A stretch of DNA of 64,000 bases from Cytobacillus dafuensis (GTDB lineage: Bacteria > Bacillota > Bacilli > Bacillales > Cytobacillaceae): contig NZ_CP042593.1 in the NCBI RefSeq assembly GCF_007995155.1, forward strand, positions 4,010,001 to 4,074,000, in the 5' to 3' direction. The position numbers were made by a program, and so were the translations under genes. Shown piece by piece: positions 47,240 through 55,819 of this stretch. Below the pieces are notes generated by a model. It worked only from the letters and a program-made list of their open reading frames with translations. It was not told the DNA's origin and did no database searches. How positions within the stretch are numbered: position 1 is the first letter of the stretch; each line of letters opens with the position of its first letter.

Positions 47240-48053
47240 TAAACACTTCCCCTTTCTTTAAAATACACCTGCCCTTTCCATAAGGAATACAAAGAGGTGT
47301 ACCAAAAAGAGGGTCAGTCGTTACTTGACAATCCATGTCAAAAACATTTTTCACAAGACTGCAATTCATGACATGTTCAGGTTTCCCTTGTGCAAATATC
47401 TTTTTATCCTTAATTGCTACAATATTATGCGCATAGCGGCATGCTAAATTTAGATCATGAAGCACCATCACAATCGTTCTTTTCTCGATTTCATTTAACT
47501 CAAACAATAAATCAAGAATTTCGATTTGATGAGACATATCTAAATAGGTTGTCGGTTCATCAAGAAGGACAATCTCAGTATCTTGAGCCAGGGTCATCGC
47601 AATCCAAGCCCTTTGTCGTTGACCACCAGAAAGCGAATCAACAGGACGATCCTTCAGGTCTTCTATCCTCGTTGCTCTTAAAGCATTATTCACTTTTTCT
47701 TCATCTTCTTCTGTCCATTGCTTTAGCCAGGTTTGGTATGGATAACGTCCTTGCTTTACCAATTGAAGAACTGTTAATCCCTCTGGGGCAGTTGGTGACT
47801 GTGGAAGTATTGCCATTTGTTTAGCAACTTCTTTAGTCGGCATTTTCGCAATCGCTTTCCCTTCTAGCAACACTGCTCCATCTTTAGGCTTTAACAACCT
47901 GGCAATCGATCTAAGCAAGGTTGATTTCCCGCACCCATTTCCACCAATAAAAATCGTAATTTCGCCTTTTGGGATTTTAAGATCTAGTTCATTAATAATG
48001 ATGCTATCCCCATATGAAAGGGTTAATTTTTGAGTTTCTATTGATCCCATCAT
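47232..48053 (-). CDS. yusV: Iron-siderophore ABC transporter ATPase (YusV/FecE-like)
   Basis: 273 residues. Walker A GGNGCGKS (about 36-43), signature LSGGQRQR (about 142-149), Walker B IVLLDEPTTYLD (about 161-172). Highly similar in pattern to YusV, the ATPase shared by several siderophore importers of B. subtilis. AAAGGAGCGG precedes the ATG at 48053. Confidence 0.92.
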   Translation of the reverse strand: MMGSIETQKLTLSYGDSIIINELDLKIPKGEITIFIGGNGCGKSTLLRSIARLLKPKDGAVLLEGKAIAKMPTKEVAKQMAILPQSPTAPEGLTVLQLVKQGRYPYQTWLKQWTEEDEEKVNNALRATRIEDLKDRPVDSLSGGQRQRAWIAMTLAQDTEIVLLDEPTTYLDMSHQIEILDLLFELNEIEKRTIVMVLHDLNLACRYAHNIVAIKDKKIFAQGKPEHVMNCSLVKNVFDMDCQVTTDPLFGTPLCIPYGKGRCILKKGEVFIG

Positions 48054-48107
48054 ATCGACCGCTCCTTTTATGATAAGTGTAGCGTTTAGCTTAGCAAGGT
48101 ATGGTCA

Positions 48108-49163
48108 CTAGGCATTACGCGTTTTAAATAATAAATAAACGAAGTAGGGCGCACCAATACCAGCCGTAAAGACACCAGCAGGTATTTCGATAGGTGCAAG
48201 TACCGTTCTCCCAATAAGATCCGCTAGCATGACTAGGATAGCGCCTATAAGCGCAGATACCGGAAGTAGAGCACCGAATGCTGAACCAACCAATCTTCTT
48301 GCCATATGAGGTGCCATCAAGCCAACAAAACCGATTCCTCCAGCAAATGCTACTGAGCTTCCAATAAGGGCAGTACTAATCATTAATAATATAAATCGCT
48401 GTTTTCCAACAGAGCTTCCAACTCCAGTGGCAATTTCATCTCCAAGCTCCTGTATATTAATATTTCTAGCCATCACAAACGCTAAAAGTAAAAAAATCAC
48501 TGCCCAAGGAGCTAAGGTCATAACATTTGTCCAATTTGAGCCATACACCGTTCCTGTTATCCACATATTTGCTTCGCTCGCACGATAAATAGGACCTGAA
48601 ATCATCATGATTGTTGTTAAAGCTTGCATGAGAGCCGAAATACCAATCCCAATTAACACAAGCCTAATTGGTGTAACACCGTTTTTCCATGAAAGAAAAT
48701 ATACTGCGATGGCAACAACTCCTGCACCGATAAATGCAGCAAGAGGCATCCACTCAATACTTACGGTTAAAGCATTGCTATCATCACTAAAAAATGTCAA
48801 AAACGATACGACAGCGACTGATGCTCCACCAGTAATACCAAGGATATCTGGAGAAGCTAACGGATTTCGTATAATTCCTTGCAGAATACCACCAGCAACA
48901 GCTAATGACATTCCAACGATTAGTGCGATCAAAATTCTTGGCAGACGGAACGATTGAACCACAAGCTGTTCCATCTCTGTTCCACCACCAAAGAATACTT
49001 TTACAACATTCAGTGGACTTATTTTCATTTCTCCTATACCCGTACTCAAAACGAATACAATTCCAGTCACGGCCAGCATCACAAAAAAAACGGATGCAGC
49101 CCTTTTATCGATAAGAAAAGAAGCTTTTCCTTTTAGAATTCGAATATTTTTATACTTACTCAT
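48108..49163 (-). CDS. Iron-siderophore ABC transporter permease (FecCD family, YfhA-like)
   Basis: 351 residues with about nine to ten membrane helices. RLPRILIALIVGMSLAVAGGILQGIIRNPLASPDILGI (start of TM2-TM3) and GFVGLMAPHMARRLVG are FecCD signatures. Its start codon overlaps the stop of the other permease gene (four bases). Confidence 0.93.
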   Translation of the reverse strand: MSKYKNIRILKGKASFLIDKRAASVFFVMLAVTGIVFVLSTGIGEMKISPLNVVKVFFGGGTEMEQLVVQSFRLPRILIALIVGMSLAVAGGILQGIIRNPLASPDILGITGGASVAVVSFLTFFSDDSNALTVSIEWMPLAAFIGAGVVAIAVYFLSWKNGVTPIRLVLIGIGISALMQALTTIMMISGPIYRASEANMWITGTVYGSNWTNVMTLAPWAVIFLLLAFVMARNINIQELGDEIATGVGSSVGKQRFILLMISTALIGSSVAFAGGIGFVGLMAPHMARRLVGSAFGALLPVSALIGAILVMLADLIGRTVLAPIEIPAGVFTAGIGAPYFVYLLFKTRNA

Positions 49164-50164
49164 TTCGCATTGAACCCCTTTCTTGCAATATAAATAAAGA
49201 ATGGAGTTCCAATAATAGCAGTCATCACTCCTACCGGGACCTCCTGAGGCATAATAATGTACCGCGCCAAAATATCAGCGGCAAGCAAAAGAATACCACC
49301 AAGAATACCGGAAAAAGGAATCACCCAACGATGATCAATTCCAACAATCTTTCTCGTAATATGAGGGATGACGATCCCTATAAAACCAATTGGCCCGGCA
49401 ACCGCAACAGAACCGCCTGCTAGAAGGATAATACAAATACCAGCAGCGATTTTTAAAATAGCCGTATTCAGTCCTAATCCCTTTGCTACATCTTCTCCCA
49501 TTGATAAAACATTCATTTTTGTAGCAATAATTAATGATCCAATCCAGCCGACCATTAAATAGGGAAGAACATTCGTTAAAATTTCTAATTTCCTGCCTTG
49601 GACAGATCCTGCAAGCCAAAATAAAACTTGTTCTAATGCTGCCTCATTTAACACTAAAAATCCTTGTGTAAATGAAGCAAACATAGCAGAAATAGCTGCA
49701 CCTGCTAACGTCAATTTCATTGGAGTTAGTCCTTCTCTGCCAACAGAACCAATTATGTATACACTGACTCCCGCAACTGTAGCCCCTAAAAAAGCAATCC
49801 AAGTAAAGGCTTGAAGATTTGCGATTGAAAAAACACTAACAGCAACGACAACAGCAAAGCTTGCTCCCGCATTTACGCCAAATAACCCGGGTGAAGCAAG
49901 CGGATTTTTCGTTAAAGTTTGCATCAGTGCACCTGCAATGGCTAAGCTGCTTCCAACTGCTGCAGCAATTAAAGACCGTGGCAATCTCACTGTTTCAATA
50001 ACAAGATGCTCCGTTGAACCATCATTATGTCGAAACGTATCAAAAAACATCTTCCAAGTCGTATCTGTGTACCCATATACAATACTCGCACACATTAAAA
50101 AAAGTAATAAAATGATAATGACAAATAGACCTAATACTCTTTGACTATTATTTTTTAGTAGCAT
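49160..50164 (-). CDS. Iron-siderophore ABC transporter permease (FecCD family, YfiZ-like)
   Basis: 334 residues. VRLPRSLIAAAVGSSLAIAG, NPLASPGLFGVNAGASFAV and GPIGFIGIVIPHITRKIVG identify the second subunit of the channel. ATG with AAAGG nine bases upstream. A candidate promoter lies at 50189-50217 (TTCAAT, 17 bases, TATACT), with a Fur box further upstream at 50247. Confidence 0.92.
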   Translation of the reverse strand: MLLKNNSQRVLGLFVIIILLLFLMCASIVYGYTDTTWKMFFDTFRHNDGSTEHLVIETVRLPRSLIAAAVGSSLAIAGALMQTLTKNPLASPGLFGVNAGASFAVVVAVSVFSIANLQAFTWIAFLGATVAGVSVYIIGSVGREGLTPMKLTLAGAAISAMFASFTQGFLVLNEAALEQVLFWLAGSVQGRKLEILTNVLPYLMVGWIGSLIIATKMNVLSMGEDVAKGLGLNTAILKIAAGICIILLAGGSVAVAGPIGFIGIVIPHITRKIVGIDHRWVIPFSGILGGILLLAADILARYIIMPQEVPVGVMTAIIGTPFFIYIARKGFNAK

Positions 50165-50246
50165 GGCATAAAACCTTTCAAACAGAATAGTATAATGATC
50201 TTTTTAATTCTATTGAAACTTATTTACCTTGAACTGTCAATGATCA

Positions 50247-50261
50247 TGATAATCATTTTCA
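50247..50261 (-). promoter_or_regulatory. Fur box for the permease operon
   Basis: TGATAATCATTTTCA matches the 7-1-7 Fur consensus TGATAATnATTATCA with one change. It lies in the 183-base divergent region, on the permease side. Confidence 0.75.
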
Positions 50262-50269
50262 TTTAGTTG

Positions 50270-50298
50270 TTGACAATGTGTGAAAACCATTTTATGAT
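50270..50298 (+). promoter_or_regulatory. Sigma-A promoter of the siderophore-binding protein gene
   Basis: TTGACA (50270-50275), 17-base spacer, TATGAT (50293-50298); the start point should be near 50305, so the Fur box at 50310 would block it. Confidence 0.82.
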
Positions 50299-50309
50299 TA
50301 GTTTGTAAT

Positions 50310-50324
50310 TGAAAATGATTATCA
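50310..50324 (+). promoter_or_regulatory. Fur box for the siderophore-binding protein gene
   Basis: TGAAAATGATTATCA, one change from TGATAATnATTATCA, directly downstream of the -10 element and extended by TTA to 50327. Confidence 0.85.
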
Positions 50325-50347
50325 TTAACAGCTTATGGAGGAAAATA

Positions 50348-51316
50348 ATGAAGAATTTAAAAAAGCTTTTACCTGTCCTATTTATGATGATGATCTTCGC
50401 TTTAACTGCTTGCAGCAATAGCGAAGAAGAAAAAACATCAAAAAGCGAAACCGATAACAGCAAAGCTGAAAGTACTGGTTATACAGTTGAGCATGCAATG
50501 GGATCAACTTCGATTGAGAAAACACCTGAAAGAGTCGTGATCTTGACAAGTGAAGGTACGGAAGCTCTTTTAGAACTAGGAGTAAAGCCGGTGGGTGCTG
50601 TAAAGCCTAATACACAAGATACTTTCTATGATCATGTTGCAGACAAGCTGAAAGATGTGAAGATTGTCGGAACAGAGCTTGAGGTAAATGTTGAAGCAGT
50701 AGCAGCTTTAAAGCCAGACTTAATTATTGGTAACAAAATGCGTCATGAAAAAATTTATGACCAATTGAACTCTATTGCTCCTACTGTCTTTGCAGAGACA
50801 CTTCGCGGCAACTGGAAAGAAAACTTTGAACTATATGCAAAAGCTGTAAATAAAGAAGAAAAAGGAAAAGAAGTTATTGCCGCCTATGATGCACGCATCA
50901 ATGATTTGAAGGAAATGTTAGGTGACAAGGTTAATACAAAAATTTCAATGGTACGTTTCATGCCAGGAGATGTGCGTATTTATCAGAAAGATACATTTTC
51001 TGGTGTAATATTGGATCAGCTTGGTTTCCAACGACCTGATAGCCAAAATGTAGATGAATTCGCGATTAGAAATTTAACAAAAGAACAAATTCCTTTGATG
51101 GATGGAGATGTACTCTTCTATTTTACATATGAAACGGGTGATGGAGAAGCAACCCAAATTGAAAAAGACTGGTTAGAGGATCCATTATTCCAAAAGCTTG
51201 AAGTTGCTCAAAAAGGAAATGTTCACAAAGTAGATGACGTTATTTGGAATACAGCAGGCGGTGTTATTGCTGCAAATTTAATGCTTGATGATATTGAGGA
51301 ATTTTTCCTTAAATAA
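50348..51316 (+). CDS. Iron-siderophore-binding lipoprotein (YfiY-like)
   Basis: 322 residues from the ATG at 50348, eight bases after GGAGG. Lipobox LTAC (Cys about 21); PBP fold of the FecB/FepB class (TPERVVILTSEGTEALLELGV, LKPDLIIGN). VRFMPGDVRIYQKDTFSGVILD is a stretch I associate with YfiY, the schizokinen/arthrobactin receptor of B. subtilis, so a hydroxamate-citrate siderophore is a fair guess. It is divergent from the permeases; both sides carry a Fur box. Its stop codon adjoins repeat B3. Confidence 0.9.
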   Translation: MKNLKKLLPVLFMMMIFALTACSNSEEEKTSKSETDNSKAESTGYTVEHAMGSTSIEKTPERVVILTSEGTEALLELGVKPVGAVKPNTQDTFYDHVADKLKDVKIVGTELEVNVEAVAALKPDLIIGNKMRHEKIYDQLNSIAPTVFAETLRGNWKENFELYAKAVNKEEKGKEVIAAYDARINDLKEMLGDKVNTKISMVRFMPGDVRIYQKDTFSGVILDQLGFQRPDSQNVDEFAIRNLTKEQIPLMDGDVLFYFTYETGDGEATQIEKDWLEDPLFQKLEVAQKGNVHKVDDVIWNTAGGVIAANLMLDDIEEFFLK

Positions 51317-51592
51317 AGTGAAACTTCCATCAGTGAGGGTTTTTCGACGCACAGGACGTGCTAGTGCCGACGTTGCCACAGGACGTGGCGTTCTTAGTCG
51401 GCCTTCATCCCCCACTGATGGTTAGTTGCGGCCCACAGGAAGTGGGTCACACAGACGTTGCCACACGATGTGGCGCTTTTAGTCTGTGTTCATTTTACGG
51501 GCATTTACGGGCAGTTGATCCCCCACTTACTCTTCTTTGCATACGCGAATCCTTGAAGTGGGGGTCTTACTGCCCGTTAATCTGCGATAAAT
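51315..51592 (+). repeat. Dispersed repeat family B, copy B3
   Basis: It starts within the stop codon of the siderophore-binding gene (TAAAGTGAAACTTCC), has all four hairpin blocks and ends CCCGTTAATCTGCGATAAA. It differs from B1 at only a few positions over about 275 bases. Confidence 0.94.
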
Positions 51593-51644
51593 TTCTATAT
51601 TTCGGTGCTCCTTACCCCTTTTGGAGCCAGATCCCTCCCTACTA

Positions 51645-51678
51645 AAGAATCCGTATTAAAATACGGATTCTTTTTATT
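51645..51678 (+). terminator. Strong intrinsic terminator after repeat B3
   Basis: GAATCCGTATT (51648-51658) and AATACGGATTC form an almost loop-free 10-11 bp stem, followed by TTTTTATTT. It probably serves the siderophore-binding gene upstream of the repeat. Confidence 0.85.
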
Positions 51679-51680
51679 TA

Positions 51681-51925
51681 TGGCTGTGTTAAAGCTCTGT
51701 GTTGAAAATGCTATTTTGTTGTTGATTGCAACGGAGGGCGCGAGATCCTCAAAAATGCATTCGCATTTTCTTCGTGCGCTGAGTATTCTGGGAAGATTAT
51801 TCAACGTCCTGTGGGAGAAGCGAGTCAAAGGAAGACCCCGCAGGAGTGCTCTTCGACGAGGAGGCTTCCAGACCGCCCGCGATCGCTATGTGCCTGCAGT
51901 GGAAATCAACAGGTTTATCATACAC
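51681..51925 (-). repeat. Dispersed repeat family A, copy A4 (inverted)
   Basis: TGGCTGTGTTAAAGCTC at the left, TGCATTCGCATTTTCTTCGTGCG, ACGTCCTGTGGGAGAAGCG, CCCCGCAGGAGTGCTC, AGACCGCCCGCGATCGC and CTGCAGTGGAAATCAACAGG: the reverse of A1 and A5. It lies immediately before the germination operon and may displace or carry its upstream control. Confidence 0.9.
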
Positions 51926-52016
51926 TTGTTTAAACTTCAATTCTTCTCCTAATTCTATTCATAAACCTTCCACTTACGGTAACAATAAACATAATGACAA
52001 ATATGATGGTGATTTT

Positions 52017-53510
52017 ATGAAAAAGTGGATAAAAAAAAACCAAACTCAAAATGATCGCAAACAAAGCGAATGGGAGAAAACATTAGAAAAATCTAAGGAC
52101 TTTAAAAAGTCCTTTCATATCAACAAAAATACAAATATCCCTTTTTCTCTAACCTTTGTTTCATCATTAGTCGATGAACAGATTATCCAGCAAAGTGTAT
52201 TACCAAACTTATTAGAAGATGAGTTGCAATCCATTGATGATATCAAAAAGATCCTTCCATTGGCAGATTTGGAAATATCGAATGATCCTTCCCAAATTGA
52301 ACAAAAATTACTTAATGGGTATTTAATGCTGACTCTGAACTCTAACGAAGATCGGTTTGGATTCATTGCAGCACAAAAGGAAATTGTTCGTGGAATAACG
52401 ACGCCAGAAATAGAATTTTCAGTCATTGGACCAAAAGAAGCCTTTGTTGAATCGATCGGTCAAAACATAAATCTCGTGAGGAAAAGACTGCCAGTAAAAG
52501 AACTGATTGTTGAGGAATATACTTTGGGAAGCCTGTCCAAAACACGAATTGCCATTCTTTATATGGATGGAATCACAGATGAAGAAAATGTTAATACAGT
52601 GAGGGAGCGAATTACAAGTATCGAGTTTGATGCGATTACGGATAGTTCCTTTGTTGTTCAGCTCATTTGTGATAACTCAAATTCTCCATTTCCACAGTTA
52701 CTGGATACAGAAAGACCTGATAGGGTTTCTAGTGTTCTGGCTGAAGGAAAGGTTGTCATAATGGTAGACGGTTCTCCTCATGCATTAATCACGCCAACAA
52801 CTTTAGTAGAATTTTTTGGATCGTTCGAAGACTATTTACTTAATTGGATATTATCTTCCTTTTTTAGACTAATCCGTCTATTCGCAGTTATATTCTCAAT
52901 TCAAATAACACCGCTTTATGTGGCCGTACTTACCTATCATTACGAATTGATTCCACGAGACTTGATTGGAACCTTAATTGCATCCAGAAGAGTGGTGCCT
53001 CTTCCGCCGATCCTTGAAGCTTTATTTCTTGAACTGACGATCGAGCTTTTAAGAGAAGCAGGTGCAAGACTGCCCACGAAGGTTGGGCAAACAATCGGTA
53101 TCGTTGGAGGAATTGTTATTGGGACAGCTTCTGTAGAAGCGGGGCTGACGAGTAATATTCTTTTAATTTTCATTGCCTTATCTGCTCTTGCTTCCTTTAC
53201 AACACCGGTTTACAAGATGGCAAATACAATTCGCTTATTACGCTTTCCATTTTTGCTTTTTGCACAACTCTGGGGTTTACTTGGAATTGTATTTTGTACC
53301 TGTTTCTTACTAACACATTTATTACGTCTTACTTCACTTGGACGTCCGTATTTTCAGCCTATTTATCCACCAAGAATTAAAGATTTAAAGGATTCAATTA
53401 TTAGGCTTCCTTTTAGTGAGCAGTCCTTACGTCCCTATTATTTACACACGAAAAATCGTACCCGTTTTAATAAAGAAAAGGCTCATATGAAAAAAGACAT
53501 CGATGAGTAG
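52017..53510 (+). CDS. Spore germination receptor subunit A (GerA family)
   Basis: 497 residues from the ATG at 52017; the longer frame runs through repeat A4. The ribosome site is modest (GGTGA). The hydrophilic N-terminal half (about 1-260) carries ISND-like and SLSKTRIAILYMDGI motifs typical of the GerA nutrient-binding domains; five or so membrane helices occupy about 290-450, with the conserved PPILEALFLELTIELLREAGARLP segment. It works with the B and C subunits in the spore inner membrane. The nutrient cannot be inferred. Confidence 0.93.
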   Translation: MKKWIKKNQTQNDRKQSEWEKTLEKSKDFKKSFHINKNTNIPFSLTFVSSLVDEQIIQQSVLPNLLEDELQSIDDIKKILPLADLEISNDPSQIEQKLLNGYLMLTLNSNEDRFGFIAAQKEIVRGITTPEIEFSVIGPKEAFVESIGQNINLVRKRLPVKELIVEEYTLGSLSKTRIAILYMDGITDEENVNTVRERITSIEFDAITDSSFVVQLICDNSNSPFPQLLDTERPDRVSSVLAEGKVVIMVDGSPHALITPTTLVEFFGSFEDYLLNWILSSFFRLIRLFAVIFSIQITPLYVAVLTYHYELIPRDLIGTLIASRRVVPLPPILEALFLELTIELLREAGARLPTKVGQTIGIVGGIVIGTASVEAGLTSNILLIFIALSALASFTTPVYKMANTIRLLRFPFLLFAQLWGLLGIVFCTCFLLTHLLRLTSLGRPYFQPIYPPRIKDLKDSIIRLPFSEQSLRPYYLHTKNRTRFNKEKAHMKKDIDE

Positions 53511-53532
53511 TATTGGAGGTGACTAATAGTTT

Positions 53533-54621
53533 ATGCAGGAGCAAATACCTGAAGAATTTAAGATTTCCCCTTCCTTAGTTTATTTTATGGTTGCCTCCAT
53601 GCAAGTTGGGATTGGCATTCTTGGATATCAGCGAAGTGTCACTAAATATTCCTATCAGGATGCTTGGATTTCTGTATTATTAGCTGGTCTACTCTTGCAT
53701 ATTATTGTTTGGATGATTTATAAAATTGCCGAAGAGGTGAACGGGGATATCGTTACAGCCCATGAATATGTAGTGGGGAAAATAGTAGGGAAAATAATAA
53801 GCTCCCTATTTATCCCCTACTTTTTCATTTATGCATTAACTGTTCTTCGATCTTATATTGAGGTCATCCAAGTATGGATGTTTCCAGAAGTAAGCACTTT
53901 TTGGTTCACATTCGCATTCATGATCCTATGTATTTATATTATATATGGTGGATTTCGAGTCGTTGTTGGTATTGCCTTTTTCGGGCTTGTCATCCCCTCA
54001 TACTTGTTTCTTACATTTGGCTATAACATTAAATATGCAGATTTTAGTCACCTATTGCCTATATTTGACACTTCGATAAAAAACATCATACTAGGCTCAT
54101 ACCAAATGTCACTGACTCTTGTCGGCTTTGAAATAATCTTATTTTTTTATCCATTTATTAAAGAACCGCAAAAATCCAAAAAGTGGGCACATTTTGCATT
54201 GTTAACATCTACACTCTTATATACGGGATTAATGATCTTGGCCATTGCTTATTTCTCAGAGCTAAAGATTGAAAAGTCCATTTGGGCGACATTAACAATG
54301 TGGAAAATAGTGCAATTGCCATTTGTTGAACGATTTGAGTATATCGGAATTGCCAGTTGGAATTTAGTCATTCTGCCTAATGTTTGTGTCTCAATCTGGG
54401 TTGCCTCTAGACTTATAAAAAGAATTTTTCACCTCAAGCATAGAAATGGTGTCGTTATTATTGCTCTTTTTATGTTAATCATTATCAGTTTTATTGATAC
54501 TCGTGAAAAGATTAACGTATTAAATAATTTTACTGGAAAAATGGGATTTGGCTTTACCTTTATTTATATTCCTTTATTATACATTTGCATCATGATTGCA
54601 AAGAAGGTGAAAGAAAAATGA
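53533..54621 (+). CDS. Spore germination receptor subunit B (GerB/endospore permease family)
   Basis: 362 residues with about ten membrane helices (amino-acid permease fold). The start ISPSLVYFMVASMQVGIGILGYQR is the GerB signature. It is thought to be the ligand-sensing channel of the receptor. 22 bases after the A subunit, with GGAGGTG rather far (about 13 bases) from the ATG. Confidence 0.93.
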   Translation: MQEQIPEEFKISPSLVYFMVASMQVGIGILGYQRSVTKYSYQDAWISVLLAGLLLHIIVWMIYKIAEEVNGDIVTAHEYVVGKIVGKIISSLFIPYFFIYALTVLRSYIEVIQVWMFPEVSTFWFTFAFMILCIYIIYGGFRVVVGIAFFGLVIPSYLFLTFGYNIKYADFSHLLPIFDTSIKNIILGSYQMSLTLVGFEIILFFYPFIKEPQKSKKWAHFALLTSTLLYTGLMILAIAYFSELKIEKSIWATLTMWKIVQLPFVERFEYIGIASWNLVILPNVCVSIWVASRLIKRIFHLKHRNGVVIIALFMLIIISFIDTREKINVLNNFTGKMGFGFTFIYIPLLYICIMIAKKVKEK

Positions 54622-55688
54622 AAAAAATTCCATTCACGGTCCTTTTTCTACTTATTATGACAGGCTGTGTGCAAGAGAAAATTATTGATGAAATTGATAT
54701 TGAAACAGCGGCAGCATTTGACCAATTGAAAAAGGATGAGTTTATTGGCGCTATCCTTGTTCAAGATTATCTTCCTGATAAAACTATAATAAATAAAGTC
54801 TTTACGACAGAAGGCAGTCTAAGAAGGGATTTATTATTGAATATACAAAAGCAAACCTCTGGGGATCTTGTTACTGGAGGTCTACTGATCACGATTTTTG
54901 GAGATAAACTTGCTGATAAAGGGATTGTAGATTTCGTAGATACTTATCAAAGAGATGCGAGCATTGGATCAAGAAACTTTCTTGCAACCTCCCATGGGAG
55001 TGCACTGGAAATAATAAAGGGTGATTATGGACCACAAGGAGTTTCAAATTATTTATATACACTCATTGAACATAATATTAACCAGAAGGATGTGCCAGTA
55101 ACAAATTTACACGTTTTTTTAAGAGACTTTTATATAAAAGGAAAGGATCCTTATCTTCCGGAACTAAGGAGGTTAAATAAAACACAGGTCGAAATAAGCG
55201 GATTAAGCCTTTTTAGAGGGGATAGAGAAGCCTATGTCCTGCCTAAAGAAAAAATGTTCTTTTTTAAGCTATTGGCAGATAGACATAGTGGTGAAGGCAG
55301 TTTTGATGTAAATATAGGAAAAGGAAGGAAAAGTGCGGTAAGAAGCATAAGGTCTAAACATAAGTATAAACTTTCGAAAGAAGACCGCTCTCAGGTGAAT
55401 ATTCAAATTAAAATAAGAGGAGAAATTCGGGAGTATACCGGAATAAAGCTAACGCAGGCCATTGTAGATCAAATTGACAAAAAACTTGAAAAAGAAATAG
55501 AAGTGGAATGTATGAAATTGGTGAAACATTTTCAGAAACTAGACATCGATCCAATTGGATTTGGCTATTTACATCGAAAGAGTATCCGAGGGTATAATTA
55601 TGATAAGAATTGGAAAAAAGATTATCAAAATCTTACTTTTAAAATAAATGCCGACGTCAAAATTTTAGAAACCGGCGTAATTGAATAA
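54618..55688 (+). CDS. Spore germination receptor subunit C (GerC lipoprotein)
   Basis: 356 residues from the ATG at 54618, which overlaps the B-subunit stop (ATGA); AAGGTGA precedes it. Lipobox IMTGC (Cys about 15) and the Ger(x)C-family domains: an N-terminal part with IDIETAAAFDQ and a C-terminal part LSKEDRSQVNIQIKIRGEIREYTG. It is anchored to the outer face of the spore inner membrane. Confidence 0.92.
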   Translation: MKKIPFTVLFLLIMTGCVQEKIIDEIDIETAAAFDQLKKDEFIGAILVQDYLPDKTIINKVFTTEGSLRRDLLLNIQKQTSGDLVTGGLLITIFGDKLADKGIVDFVDTYQRDASIGSRNFLATSHGSALEIIKGDYGPQGVSNYLYTLIEHNINQKDVPVTNLHVFLRDFYIKGKDPYLPELRRLNKTQVEISGLSLFRGDREAYVLPKEKMFFFKLLADRHSGEGSFDVNIGKGRKSAVRSIRSKHKYKLSKEDRSQVNIQIKIRGEIREYTGIKLTQAIVDQIDKKLEKEIEVECMKLVKHFQKLDIDPIGFGYLHRKSIRGYNYDKNWKKDYQNLTFKINADVKILETGVIE

Positions 55689-55689
55689 A

Positions 55690-55797
55690 GGTTGTCCCAA
55701 AAGCAAAGGTGTCTGGCACCACGAACAATATCCAGTACCAACAAGCTTCTGGATAAAGTGTATTATGTGAATGCCAGACACCTTATGGAACAACTCC
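55690..55797. repeat. REP-like long inverted repeat (GGTGTCTGGCA element)
   Basis: GTTGTCCCA..AAGGTGTCTGGCA on the left pairs with TGCCAGACACCTT.TGGAACAAC on the right, around a 50-base centre with a nested pair (TATCCAG, CTGGATA). It lies between converging gerC and RodA-like genes and could also end both transcripts. Confidence 0.85.
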
Positions 55798-55819
55798 TTT
55801 GTCCCTGAACTTTTCTTAA

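Noticed and set aside
41702..51592. Repeats B as a CRISPR array or integron-type attC sites
   Set aside because: The copies are kilobases apart with no spacers between them and no cas or integrase genes.
41745..51645. Near-identical 73- and 95-residue frames at 41745 and 51358, a possible duplicated small gene
   Set aside because: Both are translations of repeat B; the copy at 46218 lacks the frame and there is no ribosome site, so structure and not coding explains the identity.
51846..52016. 57-codon N-terminal extension of the GerA-type gene
   Set aside because: It reads through repeat A4 and is arginine/cysteine-rich noise; the ATG at 52017 fits the family.
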